NCBI GenBank assembly: GCA_009602735.1
Contig: WELA01010914.1
Location: 210,230 to 274,229 of the forward strand
Direction: 5' to 3'
Source of the DNA: Mesotaenium endlicherianum
Lineage: Eukaryota > Streptophyta > Zygnematophyceae > Zygnematales > Mesotaeniaceae
DNA: 64,000 nucleotides
Position numbers and translations under genes: made by a program. The stretch's first letter is position 1. The number at the start of each line of letters is the position of its first letter. Below are positions 1 through 11,369 of the stretch, in pieces. The notes under the pieces were generated by a model. The model made no database searches. It saw only the letters and a list, made by a program, of their open reading frames with translations, and was not told the DNA's origin.

Positions 1-60
1 GGAGGGGCACGGGGGGGACAGGGGGGGGAAGGGGGACGGGAGGGTAGAATGTGCCTTCGC
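1..60. repeat. G-rich tract in intron 2 of gene A
   Basis: The window opens in a strand-biased G tract with several runs of seven or more G, about 90 bases before the acceptor of the exon at 144. Matching G-rich tracts lie before the same exon in genes B, C, D and E, so this is a retained intronic feature of the family and not random low complexity. It could form G-quadruplexes on the sense strand or RNA; that is inference. Confidence 0.7.
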
Positions 61-143
61 TCTCACCGTCACAGGCGCTTGTGCATATCGTGCTTACGTC
101 TGACGCTCTTGATTGATTGTGAGGTTCTTACCTCCTCCTGCAG

Positions 144-1898
144 GACCGCACGCAGGCCCTGGAAAATCGCACCCTGTGTCCGCTGAGGGTGCAGACGCGC
201 CTGGCTCATCGCATGCTCCTCAAGTAAGTGCACACACGTCACTCTCCTCCATAGCCAGGCAGGCATGCAGGCAGTCTGGGCTCTGCAGGCAGCACCTAGG
301 TCCTGCAAGAGTTGTGAGCCCGCGTGTCCGCACGTCCCATGTCCACATGGCACATGCGTGTAGGAGGTGGCCTAGCTGCTGCCATGTCAGCAGCTTCTGC
401 GATGCCATGCGGCATGCATGCATGCGTGCTCCAAGACTTGCTCCACCCGTGCTCTGGTCAGGACTTGATGTAAGCAAGGACGAGGTTGCGGAGCAGAACA
501 TGGAGTGCGAACTCTCATCACCCCAGTATTCTCTGCTTTTTGTGCTTTGGCCTTACCTGCCGGCTCCAGTCTCTGCCCCACGCCAGCTGGTCACTGACAG
601 CCCCTGCAGCCTCTCCAATTCATGCCCGCATATCAAATTGATACCTGCTCTGCTTAGGCAGCAGGGGGTTGTAGCCTGAAGAAATACGTAGTGGTGATGG
701 GACTGCGGCACGCTTCTCAGACGCCGACGGAGCCCTTAAAGTGCCCCTTGCAACCTCGCCAGTACAGCTGCATGCAACTATTGTACGCAGTCAGCTGGGT
801 GAAAAAGCAGACTAGCTGGGGGGAAAATGGGGGGGTGGGGGAAGGGGGAGAAGGAGGAGAGGGAACTGAGACCTGTTATGGAGGCCTGTGTGTGTGTGTG
901 TGTGTGTGTACGCGGGTGAGCAAGCAGCATGAAGGTCAAGTGTGCCAAGTACGAGAAGGGGTGCCCGTGGCAGGGGGACCTGTCAGAAGCTGCCACCCAC
1001 GAGGCCGTCTGCGTCCCCACCACCTCCACGCCCCCCCGCATCCCCGCCTGCCAGGTGGCTCTCAACTCGACCCTCTTGAGCGTAGAACATGTGGGGCGTG
1101 TACTTGACCTCGTCCTTGCCCCATTTGCCTGCTTACCGCTGTAGACTAGGTGGACTTGCATATTCAATGAGTGATACCAGACGTTGCACTGTGGGAGACA
1201 GGAGCAGCAAAAGCACGAGCAACGGCAGCTTGGTCAGGCAGTTTCTTATGGCTCCCGTGTGTCGTGCGTCGCTGTTGCCACTGTGTGACTGTCTGCAGAG
1301 TTGTGGGGAGAGCAAGGCGCAGGTGGTGGAGGCGACGCGGCAGCTGAAGCAGTTGCAGGAGGTTCGTACGCTATGCCGCTTGGCAATGTGGTTGTAGCGT
1401 GCGTGTGTGCGTGTGTCCCTGTTCTCATTCTACTCCCTCCACCTCGTGCACGTTCTGCTCTTCCTTTTGCTGGAAATGTTTGAAAGCATTCAGCTTCTAT
1501 ATGCATGCTGCCTTGAGTGGTAGGATGAAGGATGCTTCCCGCTATCTGTTCTTATTCAGAGGTATATACCATGTCAACTATGTATCTTACTTATATGGTG
1601 CTGAGTGGCACTCAGTGATTTTCCCATGGCATTCGGCACGGTGGCTTCAAGTAGATGGTATAAGGAGATGCAAAATGTGCAGCAGCACCGGCGGCCCAGC
1701 CAGAGCATGAGTTTTCTGCTTGTGTTGCAACTGTTCTGTTGGTGTCTCTTTGTATACGGGCAGCAAGACAAGGAGAGGGAATCCCGAGCAATGGAGCTGA
1801 AGCGGATGCAGGAGATCCATTTTCTGGTGGGCGTTGGCGTCTGCGCTGCCTGCGCTATGCTTTATCGCATGCACGCCAGGCAGTTTTGGCGGAAATAG
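144..1898 (+). CDS. gene A: RING/TRAF-zinc-finger/coiled-coil/TM protein, 3' part only
   Basis: First of five tandem paralogues; its two RING exons lie upstream of the window. Exons seen: 144-223 (linker, starts DRTQAL, ends MLLK across the splice), 928-1054 (TRAF-type zinc finger, KCAKYEKGCPW then H-E-A-V-C), 1299-1361 (21-residue coiled coil containing ESKAQVVEATRQLKQLQE) and a last exon 1764-1898. The last exon begins with charged helix (QDKERESRAMELKRMQ), followed by a hydrophobic segment of about 16 residues (FLVGVGVCAACAMLY) and a short basic tail ending FWRK. Junctions are GT-AG and match those of genes B-E. The zinc-finger exon is 127 nt, 27 nt (nine codons) longer than in most sisters, in a Pro/Thr-rich stretch before the last CQ. 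A small Gln-rich exon near 1,195-1,232 and a further short exon from about 1,665 are likely but their ends are unclear. Probably a membrane-anchored E3 ubiquitin ligase (inference). Confidence 0.72.
886..909. repeat. (TG)n microsatellite in intron 3 of gene A
   Basis: A run of about twelve TG units lies just before the zinc-finger exon and follows a G-rich tract at about 818-870. Gene C carries a (TG)n in a later intron (about 48,176-48,198), and gene E carries (TC)n/(GT)n. Confidence 0.9.
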
Positions 1899-2764
1899 GG
1901 AGCCGTCCATGTATCATGAAGTATGCTTGCGGCAAGTTGCTTAAAGTCCTGCCTCTTCCATTGATGCCCAAGTCCCTTCGGACAACTGCAGAAGATGAGG
2001 CAAGACCATTGGTGTTCATTCCATTGCACGGTTACAAATATCTGCCTGATAGGACACGAGTGTTGCTTATTTTTGTTGTTTCGTTAAAGAGGAGACAGCA
2101 TGTCTTTGCCCGCAAAGAGGTCGGCTAAGATGAAACCCAACTTCTGAATCTTGGCTGATCATTGATCACGAGGATTAAAATTTTGAAACCCGCAGATATA
2201 CATATACTAAAACTGTTTCTCACTTTGTTTTGAGCATTAGAGCTTGTTGCCGATGGTCCAGTTTCTGTGGATTACGTCTGTGAGCTGCCGGTGTATTAAT
2301 GTGGAAGACCAAATGAAGGCTTCCTTGTGTTTCCAGCACAAGCGAGCCCCAAGCGTGAGTTTGAAATGTCACTTGGCAAATGTTGCAAATCTTTGTCTAC
2401 TTTTGCAAAAAAAATTGCGAAAAAAAGAGTCCGCCGTTTAGTGTGGTGTTGAACATATTGGACTTGGTCTCCTGCGGAAGCTCTCCAGTCAGCTTCAATG
2501 CACAAGTCCCATCTGGCCACGTTAAATTTTTATGAAGCTGAGGATGTTCTTGGTTGACATTTGCAACTGCAGACCAGCTACAGCGAATTGTCTAGCTTAT
2601 ATGAGCAGCATTAGCCTCCTCCAAAGACTCATACACCTCACTAGGTTCAGACCATATAAGACCAATATTGACCATTTAGAAGCTGATTCAAATAGATCAA
2701 ACCCAGTTGCACTGAAAGAAGGACGAACCGGGTCGCCCGCATAGACTATTCTTTACTATCTACT
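1899..2764. other. 3' flank of gene A, no gene seen
   Basis: About 0.87 kb after the stop of gene A. It should hold the 3' UTR and some AT-richer intergenic DNA. I see no conserved reading frame, RNA gene or repeat shared with the rest of the window. The R1 repeat begins at its right end. Confidence 0.6.
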
Positions 2765-3095
2765 ACATACTCGATCAATGTCGTCGTTTATGAGGGGATC
2801 GGCATTTTTCACCTCACAAAGACCCTCCAAACGATTGCGACAATATAAGGCGTCAACACAGTGCAACGGCTGTCAGCGTCGATAGTCAACGAAACGACCC
2901 TCCTTCCCTCCCTCCCTCCACCATGCCTCCTCCCCCTTTACCCTCTCTCTCTCTCTTAAAACCCTAATTACAAGCAGGTGGCCATGGCCGCCTGCAATGA
3001 TGAGCGGCCATGGCTGCCCACCAGCGTGCGCTCCCAATCCTTTGAGCCCACAATCCCATCTAACAAAGGAGAGCGCCCTCACCCACGCCGCCATA
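2765..3095 (+). repeat. R1 repeat, unit 1, left part
   Basis: Starts at an ACTCGATCAA motif and runs through CCTCACAAAG, a pyrimidine-rich CCTCCCTCCACCATGCCTCC stretch, and the palindromic core GGCCATGGCC. The same ordered motifs recur near 12.6, 24.9, 25.6, 35.2 and 38.2 kb. The unit stops near 3,095, and its continuation (a version of GAGCTACCTCGCAGCCCAGG) resumes near 12,198. A foreign segment has therefore split it. No coding potential. Confidence 0.75.
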
Positions 3096-4570
3096 ATTGT
3101 CATGTCCGTCCTTGTCGAGTCCTTTTGGTGTCTAGTAGTAGCATATGAGGGTGTAGGGTCAATGACAGGTCCTAGTGGTTAGTCGGGTTAGGGCGGTAGG
3201 TGAGGATGGTCTTGTCAGTGGGCAGTAGTGGTGAACACTGGGACCCATGATGTGCTCACGAGGATATGCTGTTGAGCAGCTATGAGGCCCCCTCCAAATC
3301 ACGCGCATTACTTGTCCCTCCACACGTGGCGTGGCCATTCCACGTGTGGAGGTCGACCCTCAGGTTTGCTCGCCTGAAGGGTCGGCGCGGGTCCCCAGTG
3401 GGATCTCCTATGGTCCATAGCTAGCTCGTCATGTACCATAGGCAATCCCGATGGGTATGCCCCCCCGATTGCTAGGGGATAGGGAGAGTAAGGGATGAGA
3501 GAGGGCGTCACGTCACTTGGGGTTGACTTGCACACGTTTGGTCGACTTTAGGTTCAACTATTGTTTGCATTTAGTGTATATTTCGATTTTGTGTGATTGA
3601 TGACGCGATGACGTGTCAATCATTGTAGTAGAGTTTCACTTTCGTTTGTTTGGCACTGGGCATAGGACTCGAGGGCATGCTACTTAGGCCGCAAATTAAC
3701 ACCATTATGGTGTTAGCTTTGTATGTTCGTTTTTAAGAGAGTGATGCTATCTTCGTCTTTGTTGAGACTGTCATGATTTATTGAGTCGAGGCTGACTTAC
3801 AAAACCGAGCTCCACTTGTGTGAACCATCAACCTAGGAAGACCGACCTTGCATTGACCTTACGCATCTATATGTTGACCTTTTCTAGATTTCCAAGTCAC
3901 CAAAGTGTAGCGCGTCAAAGCATCTTCCGAATGGCACCGGTTTCGCGTCATTTGGTCAAGTATCGAGCGAAATATTTGCGATCTAGTCCGCGTCACCTAT
4001 CAGCCCCTAGCGGAACTTTCCCAAGGGCCAACTTGTAACTCAATGTCCCCAAAGGTGACATTTTTGGCTCTTTGTGATCCCAAAAACCCCTAGCTCTGTA
4101 CGCACAAATCCGCAAGCCCCTTAGACTACATAAGTCTTGCATTTCCATAGTATAAGTGCATCATTGAGGCTATAACTTGGTGACTGCATCACCTACTCCT
4201 AGAGGAAGCTTCCTCAAGTTCCAGATTCACTTTTGAGGCGCTATCTAGGTAGAATCACCCAAGGTAAGCCCCACCAATGAAAGACACATAGCATATTTTA
4301 CGGGCTTTGCTTTGATTGGTTTGAGTTATGCTTAGCCTATAGGAGCGCTAGTACATGCCTTGTACACATTAGTGGTAATAGGAGAGTCTCCTAGAGTGAC
4401 TAGATTCATTGGATCCGCCGCATACCACGCCAAATTTTTAGGAGTATAAGTACTAGAGATGTCCCTAGAGAGACATCTTTTAGAAGTCCCATTACGCCAG
4501 GTGTAAGTAACAGAGATTATCAGTAAATCTTACACTTTTATCTCTTGTGTTTTCAGGACCACTTAGTTAC
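3096..4570. other. unidentified insert in R1, left part
   Basis: Unique in the window. It interrupts an R1 unit and continues at 11,370-12,197 once element I is set aside, giving about 2.3 kb in total. It has LTR-like traits (an ACTACATAAG-type promoter-like stretch near 4,120, moderate AT content) but no long reading frame. I could not find paired terminal repeats or a convincing target-site duplication. It could be an old LTR fragment, a non-autonomous element or filler DNA. Confidence 0.5.
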
Positions 4571-4685
4571 TGTAGTGAAACAGATAGATAAAGTACTTAG
4601 TAAAACAGAATACTTTGTCTATTCAAGACAAGGATCTTTGAACACAAGTGAGTTGGAGGGCGGACAGTAGTATCTCGTGTGCCGG
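4571..4685 (-). repeat. extra LTR start plus internal fragment at the left end of element I
   Basis: 4,571 to about 4,650 matches the first 80 bp of the element LTR. About 4,650-4,685 matches the interior near 9,013-9,049 (GTTGGAGGGCGGACA and following bases). The full left LTR then starts at 4,686. The fragment resembles the right LTR in variable bases, while the full left LTR shares variants with the LTR of element III. That points to a recombined or template-switched terminus. Confidence 0.8.
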
Positions 4686-5187
4686 TGTAGTGAAACAGAT
4701 AGATGAAGTACTTAGTGAAATATAATACTTTATCTATTCAAGACAAGGATCTTTGAACACAAGTGGTAGCTTCTTGAAAGAGAGATGGCTTCTTGAAAGT
4801 TAATATATTTCTGGATTTGGCAAGTACAAGAGTGATTCTGGAATGTCTTTCTATGTTCTAGCTCTTGTTTATATACTTGCTACATAAGTAATTTCTAGGA
4901 AGGTGTATGTTGATGTGTTGGCACCCAACACATCCCAAAACTTGCCACCTCTTTCTAGAATAATGTACACATGTCCTTTTGACCTAAAAATGGCACATTT
5001 GACTTTTGCCACATGGAGTTCTTCTAGGTCTTTCCTCTAACTTCGAAAATGCCTTGGAAGGTTCAAAGGACATGAACCAAGTTACTAGAGTACCTATTCA
5101 CACTTGACTCCACACAATACTACTCCAAATATATTTGAAAACATTAAAATATATGCAAACTAATATATAATAACTCAAATCACTACA
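4686..5187 (-). repeat. element I left LTR (3' LTR)
   Basis: 502 bp bounded by the 8-bp inverted ends TGTAGTGA and TCACTACA. A TATA-like stretch (TATATAAAC on the minus strand) lies near 4,870, in the position expected of an LTR promoter. Confidence 0.9.
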
Positions 5188-5198
5188 TCACCCCCCCG
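5188..5198 (-). other. polypurine tract of element I
   Basis: On the minus strand a GGGGGGGTGA run directly abuts the 3' LTR, the usual site of plus-strand priming in reverse transcription. About 0.75 kb of non-coding sequence separates it from the end of pol. Confidence 0.75.
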
Positions 5199-5956
5199 AT
5201 AGAAAAAGCGACGTCTCGGCGCGTCAAGTCAGGTCTTACACATGTGGAGCAAACTAGTCAACAGTTTCAAGTCAGATGCCACACATGTGAAGAGGACTAG
5301 TCAAAGGCGCCAAGTCAGGTGCTACACATGTAAGGTAGACTAGGCAAGGTCGTAGGTGGTGTGACCTTATTGGCTAGCCTACTCCTTAATGATAAAGAAA
5401 ATTGTACAAGTTGGCCCAGAATCTGCCACGAACTCAAAAATTCATAGCGGCCACAGAACTGCTCCAAATCTGAAAATTCGAGTGCCAGACGGACCGCGTC
5501 GGAGAACTCTACCGGGTCACCAAATTTGAGAGCATTCTCATTTCTGGAGTGTCGTTGAGAGCTGAGAGAGTAGGCACTCCTCCAAATCTGTGCAGAAACT
5601 TCTGAAAATCATAAGTCCTTCTATACTTCTCCAAATTCTGCAAACTAAGTCTCAAACTGGGCGCTGTAAGATGTTCTACCAGAGTCTTGAGTTTCAGAGC
5701 ATTCCAAGTTCAGGGGAGGGCACAATGTCAGAAGGCATATTCTGCCCTAACAATGCCAGCAGCCTGACCCCCTTCTACTTAGAGCATCATATCTCTCTCA
5801 CCAGTGCTCCAAATTGAGCAAACTTGGACTCTAAATGACCGGCTACTCATGGACTACAGCCAGGTAAATTTTCAGAATTTATTATGCAGAGACCTATTAC
5901 CAGTAGCAGTTTTAGTTTTCTGTCCAGAAACTGCGAGAAGAGAAGAGTGTCTAATG

Positions 5957-8900
5957 TCAATTTTTCCTCTTTCTTGTTCTTGCAGGCTGCCTCCAAGGGG
6001 TCTTCTGCTGCTTCTTGATGGTGGCAGGCTGCCTCCCTGAAGTCTTCGGGCTTCTAGTAGAGAGACTTGGGGCTGGTCCAAGATGGGGGTTGGCGGCATG
6101 GAAGCGCTTCAACTTTCTCTGAACTTTGTCAAGGTAGTGCGCCGCCACCCAACTATTCTCCGAATCTGGATATCCTTTCCACTTGATCAAGTATTGCTGC
6201 TGTCTCCTGAAATTTCTCATAGCCACTATGTCTTCCACTTCGTACTCCAAATGATCATCCACTATTGTTGGGGCTGGTGGGGTTGTCACACGTCCTGGGA
6301 ACTTGTTGTCGGGTTGCACATATGGCTTGAAGAGGGAAGCGTGGAATACGGGGTCGATGTGCATAGTCTGGGGAAGTTCTAGCTTGAAAGCAACGGGGTT
6401 GACTTGCTGGATAATCTTGAAGGGTCCCAAATACTTGGGAGAGAACTTGCTGCCGGCAGGCCTGTTGTTCAGGGAAATGTTCTTGGATGATAGTAACACG
6501 TTGTCACCCACTCTGTACGTAATTTCTCTTCTGGATCTGTTCGCCACTCTTGCTTGAGCATCTTGCGCGTGTTGTAGAGCTTTCTTCGCTGCTGTAAGGG
6601 CTGCTTCTAATGTCTCCATAAAATCTGTGGCTGCAGGTACTTCATCATGGCCAGCCGTGAAGCTCAGTGGCGTGGTCGGATGGAAGCCATAGTTGAGGAA
6701 GAATGGGGACTCTTGGGTAGAGGCCTGCGTAGTGTTGTTGTAGGCAAACTCGAGGGGGGTCAAGTACATGTCCCAGTCTTGCTCGAGGGTAGACACGTAG
6801 GCCTTTAGAGAGGTCTTTAGGGTACGATTCATACGCTCGGTTTGCCCATCTGATTGTGGGTGGTAGGCAGTAGACATATCCAGCGATGTACCCAAGTTCT
6901 TGAAGAGATTTTTCCAGAAATGGCTTGTGAATCTTGGATCTCTATCTGACACAATTCTTGATGGTAGTCCATGGAGTCGGAAGATGTTGTCAAAGATGAG
7001 TCTTGCAAGTTGTGGTGCTGTAGCCTTAGTCGTCGTGGGAATAAAATGAGCCATCTTGGTAAGTCTGTCCACCACCGTGAGTATTGCATTATGGCCTCGA
7101 GGTGTCACGGGCAAGTCCACGATAAGGTCCATTGAGATGTCCGTCCATTGTCTTTCGGGGATTGGTAGTGGTTGGAGGAGTCCTCCCGCCTTTTGCGATG
7201 ATGGCTTGATTCTTTGGCATGTGTCACAGCTCCTGCAGTACTCCTTGACTTGCTTAGACATGCCTGGCCAACAATAAGTCCTAGCTAGAACGCCCGTGGT
7301 CCTTAGGATTCCAAAGTGTCCTCCAAGAGGGTTGTCGTGTGCTTCTCGTAGAAGCAAGAGCCGGAGGTCTAAGTCATTAGGAACACATCTCTGGCCCGTA
7401 TCTTGCCTCACCCAATAATTGCCTTCTTGCTTCTTGCATGGGTCCAAGGCTGCTTCTCCGTTCTTGTAGTAAGGGTCTCTTTCATAGGCGGCTGAAAATC
7501 GAGCTTCCAGATCTGTCTTCAGGGATACCATCACTGCATTTAATTGCAGTCTTGAGAGGGGGTCAGCCGGGTTTGTCTTGCCGGGCTGGTACTGAATCGT
7601 GATGTTGTATTGTTGCAAGTATCCGCTCCATCTTGCTTGTCTCCTTGAGAGATACGGCTGCGTTTGGAGGTGCTTTAACGCCTCGTGGTCCGTGGTGACC
7701 AGTACTTTGCGTCCTTCAACGTAGCAGCGCCAAACCTTCAAGGCATGTACAATCGCCAATGCCTCTCGCTCCGTGGTTGTATAATTTTGCTCGGCTGGAT
7801 TTAGCTTCCTTGACTCGTAGGCGATGGGCTGCAGTCCCTTGCCTTGGTCTTGAAGCAGGATTGCTCCTATTGCATAGGAAGATGCATCGGTGATGACGTG
7901 GAAGGGCCAATCTGGGTTTGGACTTGGGAGTGTGAGCACCGGGGATGTGGTCAATCTTCGCTTTAACTCTTGAAATGCCTCTTCCTCTTTCTCGGTCCAT
8001 GTATATAGCCTGTCCTTCTTGAGTAGATCTGTCAGGGGGGCTGCTATGTGCGAGAAGCCTTGGATGAATTTTCTGTACCAATTGGCAAATCCCAAGAATG
8101 ACTGGAGTTCTTTCTTGGTCGTGGGGGTTGGCCATTCCTCCACCACCGTGGTCTTCTTGGGGTCCATCTTGATGCCATCAGCAGTCACGTGGAGACCTAG
8201 GAACTCCACTTCTTGTTTGGCAAACTCGCACTTTGACTCCTTCGCAAATAGCTTGTTTTGCTTCAATACTTCAAGGACTTCTTTCAAGTGTCTCGCATGC
8301 TCTTCAAGGGTCTTGCTGTAGATAAGGATGTCATCGATGAATACCACCACAAATCTGTCCAACATGGGCTGAAATATGGTGTTCATCATAGTCATGAAAG
8401 TTGCTGGCGCGTTGGTGAGTCCAAATGGCAGGACCATGAACTCAAAATGTCCATATCTTGTCCTGAATGCCGTCTTCTCTATGTCCGGTTCTGCGATGCG
8501 AATCTGGTGGTAGCCGCTCCGTAAGTCAATCTTCGTGAAGTACTTGGCTCCAACCAGCCGGTCCATGAGCTCATCCATGCGCGGCAGCGGGTATCGATTC
8601 TTGATGGTGATCTTGTTGAGGGCGCGATAGTCCACACACATCCTCAAGGTACCATCTTTCTTCTTGACAAATAGCACCGGGGCTCCAAATGGCGACTTGC
8701 TAGGTCGAATGAAGCCATGCTCCAGTAGCTCCTTGATTTGCTTCTTGACTTCGTCTAGCTCCGTGTATGACATTTTGAACGTAGGCCGAGAGATGGGCTT
8801 GCTTCCGGGCTCCAACTCTATCTTGTGGTCTACGAATCTTTTGGGGGGTAGGCCCTTGGGCAATTCCGGGGAGAACACTTCTTTGTAGTCCTCTAAGACT

Positions 8901-9622
8901 TCTTGTATCTCCTTGGGAACGGGGCTGCCTTCTTGACTCTCGATGTCTTTCTTGATGTCTTTTGGCGTGATCAAGGCCAAAAGAAGCTCGTGTCCCTTCC
9001 TCACAAGTCTCTTGAGTTGGAGGGCGGACAATAGTATCTCGTGTGCCGGCTTCTGGATGTCTTGGGTCTGGATATTCTGGATTGCGCGCAAAATACAGAT
9101 TCTTGAAGTGATGTCATTCTTGATCTTGATAGTACCGGTCCTCCAATCAACTTGGGGGTTGTGCTTGGTCAACCAAGGCGTCCCTAGGATGACGTCGTAC
9201 TTGCCCAATTGCATGGGGGAGAACACTACTCTATCCTTGAAGGACTTGATAGAGAGTGCCAAGGGGTACGTCTTCTTGGAAGGGGTAGTATAGGAGAATC
9301 CATCGGGCATCATAATCTCCTCGTCGTGGTCAAGAGTTCGCATAGTAATACCGTGCTTGGTGGCAAAATCTGCAGCAATGAAGTTGCCTTGAGCTCCGCT
9401 ATCCACCAAGATGTGGACCTTCTCTCCTCCAAGGTAACCTCTCAAACTCATTGGGGCTGGAACGTCGTCTTCAACGGGGGTCTCCACCTCACTTGGCGTG
9501 TTGCCTTCTCGTGAAGTGGGTCTTGGGGTGGTAGGCTCCTGGCCTACCGGCGCTGTCCGTTTTTTGACAACTTTTTGGGGCATGAAAGTGCACGATGGCC
9601 CTTTTCCTTGCAATAAAAGCAT
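5957..9622 (-). CDS. element I pol: protease, RT, RNase H, integrase, chromodomain
   Basis: One open frame of 1,221 codons, overlapping the end of gag by 79 nt in another frame. That arrangement fits the frameshift expression known for Ty3-type elements, although how this one makes pol is not shown. Order by residue: aspartic protease with LVDSGAQ (about 73-79); reverse transcriptase about 290-480 with the catalytic FIDD near 428; RNase H about 575-690, starting at [10 protein letters not shown]; integrase zinc-binding HHCC module about 760-805 ([12 protein letters not shown]); integrase core with DLIVD (about 832), SDRDPRF (about 891) and DGQTER (about 925) supplying D, D and E; chromodomain about 1,126-1,180 ([16 protein letters not shown]). 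The chromodomain places it among chromoviruses, which target chromatin through this module. The basic C-terminal tail is Lys/Arg-rich. Confidence 0.95.
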   Translation of the reverse strand: MLLLQGKGPSCTFMPQKVVKKRTAPVGQEPTTPRPTSREGNTPSEVETPVEDDVPAPMSLRGYLGGEKVHILVDSGAQGNFIAADFATKHGITMRTLDHDEEIMMPDGFSYTTPSKKTYPLALSIKSFKDRVVFSPMQLGKYDVILGTPWLTKHNPQVDWRTGTIKIKNDITSRICILRAIQNIQTQDIQKPAHEILLSALQLKRLVRKGHELLLALITPKDIKKDIESQEGSPVPKEIQEVLEDYKEVFSPELPKGLPPKRFVDHKIELEPGSKPISRPTFKMSYTELDEVKKQIKELLEHGFIRPSKSPFGAPVLFVKKKDGTLRMCVDYRALNKITIKNRYPLPRMDELMDRLVGAKYFTKIDLRSGYHQIRIAEPDIEKTAFRTRYGHFEFMVLPFGLTNAPATFMTMMNTIFQPMLDRFVVVFIDDILIYSKTLEEHARHLKEVLEVLKQNKLFAKESKCEFAKQEVEFLGLHVTADGIKMDPKKTTVVEEWPTPTTKKELQSFLGFANWYRKFIQGFSHIAAPLTDLLKKDRLYTWTEKEEEAFQELKRRLTTSPVLTLPSPNPDWPFHVITDASSYAIGAILLQDQGKGLQPIAYESRKLNPAEQNYTTTEREALAIVHALKVWRCYVEGRKVLVTTDHEALKHLQTQPYLSRRQARWSGYLQQYNITIQYQPGKTNPADPLSRLQLNAVMVSLKTDLEARFSAAYERDPYYKNGEAALDPCKKQEGNYWVRQDTGQRCVPNDLDLRLLLLREAHDNPLGGHFGILRTTGVLARTYCWPGMSKQVKEYCRSCDTCQRIKPSSQKAGGLLQPLPIPERQWTDISMDLIVDLPVTPRGHNAILTVVDRLTKMAHFIPTTTKATAPQLARLIFDNIFRLHGLPSRIVSDRDPRFTSHFWKNLFKNLGTSLDMSTAYHPQSDGQTERMNRTLKTSLKAYVSTLEQDWDMYLTPLEFAYNNTTQASTQESPFFLNYGFHPTTPLSFTAGHDEVPAATDFMETLEAALTAAKKALQHAQDAQARVANRSRREITYRVGDNVLLSSKNISLNNRPAGSKFSPKYLGPFKIIQQVNPVAFKLELPQTMHIDPVFHASLFKPYVQPDNKFPGRVTTPPAPTIVDDHLEYEVEDIVAMRNFRRQQQYLIKWKGYPDSENSWVAAHYLDKVQRKLKRFHAANPHLGPAPSLSTRSPKTSGRQPATIKKQQKTPWRQPARTRKRKN

Positions 9623-10824
9623 AGTCCAGCCGTCATGAGAGCTTCTTTTTCAGCCGGGGAGAGTCTTGCTTTCACTCCTTGCTGGTTTCTTGCATCATAA
9701 GTGTCATTGGAGGGTCTTCCACTCTTCCGGGCAGCCGCGGGGTCCCTTTTAATAACTCCGATTTCCATGGGTGTGGGTCCAGATTCGGATGTGGAAGGGG
9801 CTGCGTACACCCGCGTCGTCGGTACCCGTGAAGATGAAGGCACGGAGTGCTTGAAATCCAAGGTATCCACCTTTTGGGCCACTTCAATGATCTTTGAGAA
9901 GTCCGTCAAGTCGCGTAACTCCACTTCCTTTGCCACCTTGGGTTTGAGGCCAAAGATGTAGCGGTCAATCTTCTCCTCGAGAGACATGTTGGGGATCTCA
10001 AGAGTGAGGGCGTGAAATCTGGATGTATACTCTTGAACGGACGTCGTTTGCTTGAGATGGTGGAGCTTTCCTCGGGCAATCTTCTCCGCATTGATGGGCA
10101 TGAATTGCTTCTTGAGGGCCTCACGAAAATCTGCCCATCTTGCATATGATGGTGGGGGCTCTTGGCCGAGCATGGGGTGCGCCATAGCTTGATATATAGC
10201 CGCTTGATAGTTACGCCACCATGATGTTGCTGCTCCTCTAAGTAAGGTAACGGCAAAGGGAACGTAGTCCTCCTCGGGTACTTCAAGGAATGCGAGGTAC
10301 GTCTCCACTTGGTAGAGCCATAAATTCAGGTTGGCACCTTTCCCGGGGTTGAAAGTGTCGGGTTTGCCGGGCTTGATGAGTTTCCTTGCTCTCGTTGGCT
10401 CTTGTGGAGGCGCTTGAGCCGGGGCTGGATTTTGAGCATTGCTCGCAATAGGGGCAACCATGGCAGCCATAGCTTCTCTTGACGCTTGCACGGTTGCTTC
10501 ATAGGTGGCCAAGCCCACTTGGTTGTGGACGGTCATTAGGAAGGCTGCCCACTCATTTGCGGGAACTCCTTGTGGTGGGGTCAACTTTGCTATAGCGGCT
10601 GCCACGGGATTTGACGGTGCTCCTCCTTGTGGTGCTTCTTGTTGTTGCAGATTTCCTTGAGTAGGCTCTCCCATCGACGCTGGAGGAGGGTGTGCTCCTC
10701 CTTGTGGTGCTTCTTGTTGTTGCAGATTTTCTTGAGTGGGCTCTCCCATCGGCGCTGGAGGAGGGTGTCTTGGAGAGGAAGGGCTTCCTTCGAAAGCTTG
10801 CTGTTGGTCTTGAGGATCGGCCAT
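9544..10824 (-). CDS. element I gag
   Basis: 426 codons; the start codon lies 37 bp inside the 5' LTR. The N-terminus is Gln/Pro-rich and holds two copies of a repeat of about 22 residues ([20 protein letters not shown] type). The middle carries the retrotransposon gag helical domain ([32 protein letters not shown]). Near the C-terminus is one CCHC zinc knuckle ([14 protein letters not shown]) for RNA binding. It forms the virus-like particle in this family. The first half is compositionally unlike the rest of the element. Confidence 0.93.
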   Translation of the reverse strand: MADPQDQQQAFEGSPSSPRHPPPAPMGEPTQENLQQQEAPQGGAHPPPASMGEPTQGNLQQQEAPQGGAPSNPVAAAIAKLTPPQGVPANEWAAFLMTVHNQVGLATYEATVQASREAMAAMVAPIASNAQNPAPAQAPPQEPTRARKLIKPGKPDTFNPGKGANLNLWLYQVETYLAFLEVPEEDYVPFAVTLLRGAATSWWRNYQAAIYQAMAHPMLGQEPPPSYARWADFREALKKQFMPINAEKIARGKLHHLKQTTSVQEYTSRFHALTLEIPNMSLEEKIDRYIFGLKPKVAKEVELRDLTDFSKIIEVAQKVDTLDFKHSVPSSSRVPTTRVYAAPSTSESGPTPMEIGVIKRDPAAARKSGRPSNDTYDARNQQGVKARLSPAEKEALMTAGLCFYCKEKGHRALSCPKKLSKNGQRR

Positions 10825-10848
10825 CTTCTTGTGCTACCAAAGTGCCTA

Positions 10849-10860
10849 GCTCCGATACCA
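10849..10860 (-). other. element I primer-binding site (initiator tRNA-Met)
   Basis: Minus-strand TGGTATCGGAGC, one base inside the 5' LTR. It is nearly identical to the complement of the 3' end of initiator tRNA-Met (TGGTATCAGAGC), the usual primer for this group. The same site is seen in element IV at 34,466-34,477 and, slightly changed, in III at 23,363-23,374. Confidence 0.85.
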
Positions 10861-10861
10861 C

Positions 10862-11364
10862 TGTAGTGAAACAGATAGATAAAGTACTTAGTAAAACAGA
10901 ATACTTTATCTATTCAAGACAAGGATCTTTGAACACAAGTGGTAGCTTCTTGAAAGAGAGATGGCTTCTTGAAAGTTAATATATTTCTGGATTTTGGCAA
11001 GTACAAGAGTGATTCTGGAATGTCTTTCTATGTTCTAGCTCTTGTTTATATACTTGCTACATAAGTAATTTCTAGGAAGGTGTATGTTGATGTGTTGGCA
11101 CCCAACACATCCCAAAACTTGCCACCTCTTTCTAGAATAATGTACACATGTCCTTTTGACCTAAAAATGGCACATCTGACTTTTGCCACATGGAGTTCTT
11201 CTAGGTCTTTCCTCTAACTTCGAAAATGCCTTGGAAGGTTCAAAGGACATGAACCAAGTTACTAGAGTACCTATTCACACTTGACTCCACACCATACTAC
11301 TTCAAATATATTTGAAAACATTAAAATATATGCAAACTAATGTATAATAACTCAAATCACTACA
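10862..11364 (-). repeat. element I right LTR (5' LTR)
   Basis: 503 bp with the same 8-bp inverted ends as the left LTR. A TATA-like motif lies near 11,045 on the minus strand. GTTAC directly follows at 11,365. Confidence 0.92.
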
Positions 11365-11369
11365 GTTAC

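Larger units (their letters stand above)
4571..11364 (-). mobile_element. element I: Ty3/gypsy chromovirus, looks whole
   Basis: LTR retrotransposon read on the minus strand. GTTAC flanks it on both sides (4,566-4,570 and 11,365-11,369), the 5-bp target duplication expected for the group. Right (5') LTR 10,862-11,364; left (3') LTR 4,686-5,187. Each starts TGTAGTGA and ends TCACTACA. By eye they differ at about nine places in 503 bp, so the element is young. Primer-binding site, gag, pol with a C-terminal chromodomain, and polypurine tract are all in order, and both frames are open throughout. Unusually, another 115 bp (4,571-4,685) lies outside the left LTR but inside the target duplication: an LTR start followed by a piece matching the element's own interior. 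Confidence 0.93.

Noticed and set aside
113-679. 188-codon frame at the left edge
   Set aside because: It covers exon 3 of gene A only by chance and reads on through intron sequence; the conserved donor at 224 ends the exon.
8019-9514. Plus-strand frames of about 75-116 codons opposite the element I pol
   Set aside because: They are shadows of the real minus-strand pol frame, and the same shadows recur opposite element III.
10849-10860. tRNA-Met-like sequence, considered as a tRNA gene
   Set aside because: Only about 12 bases complementary to the tRNA 3' end are present, beside an LTR: a primer-binding site. I saw no tRNA or rRNA gene in the window.
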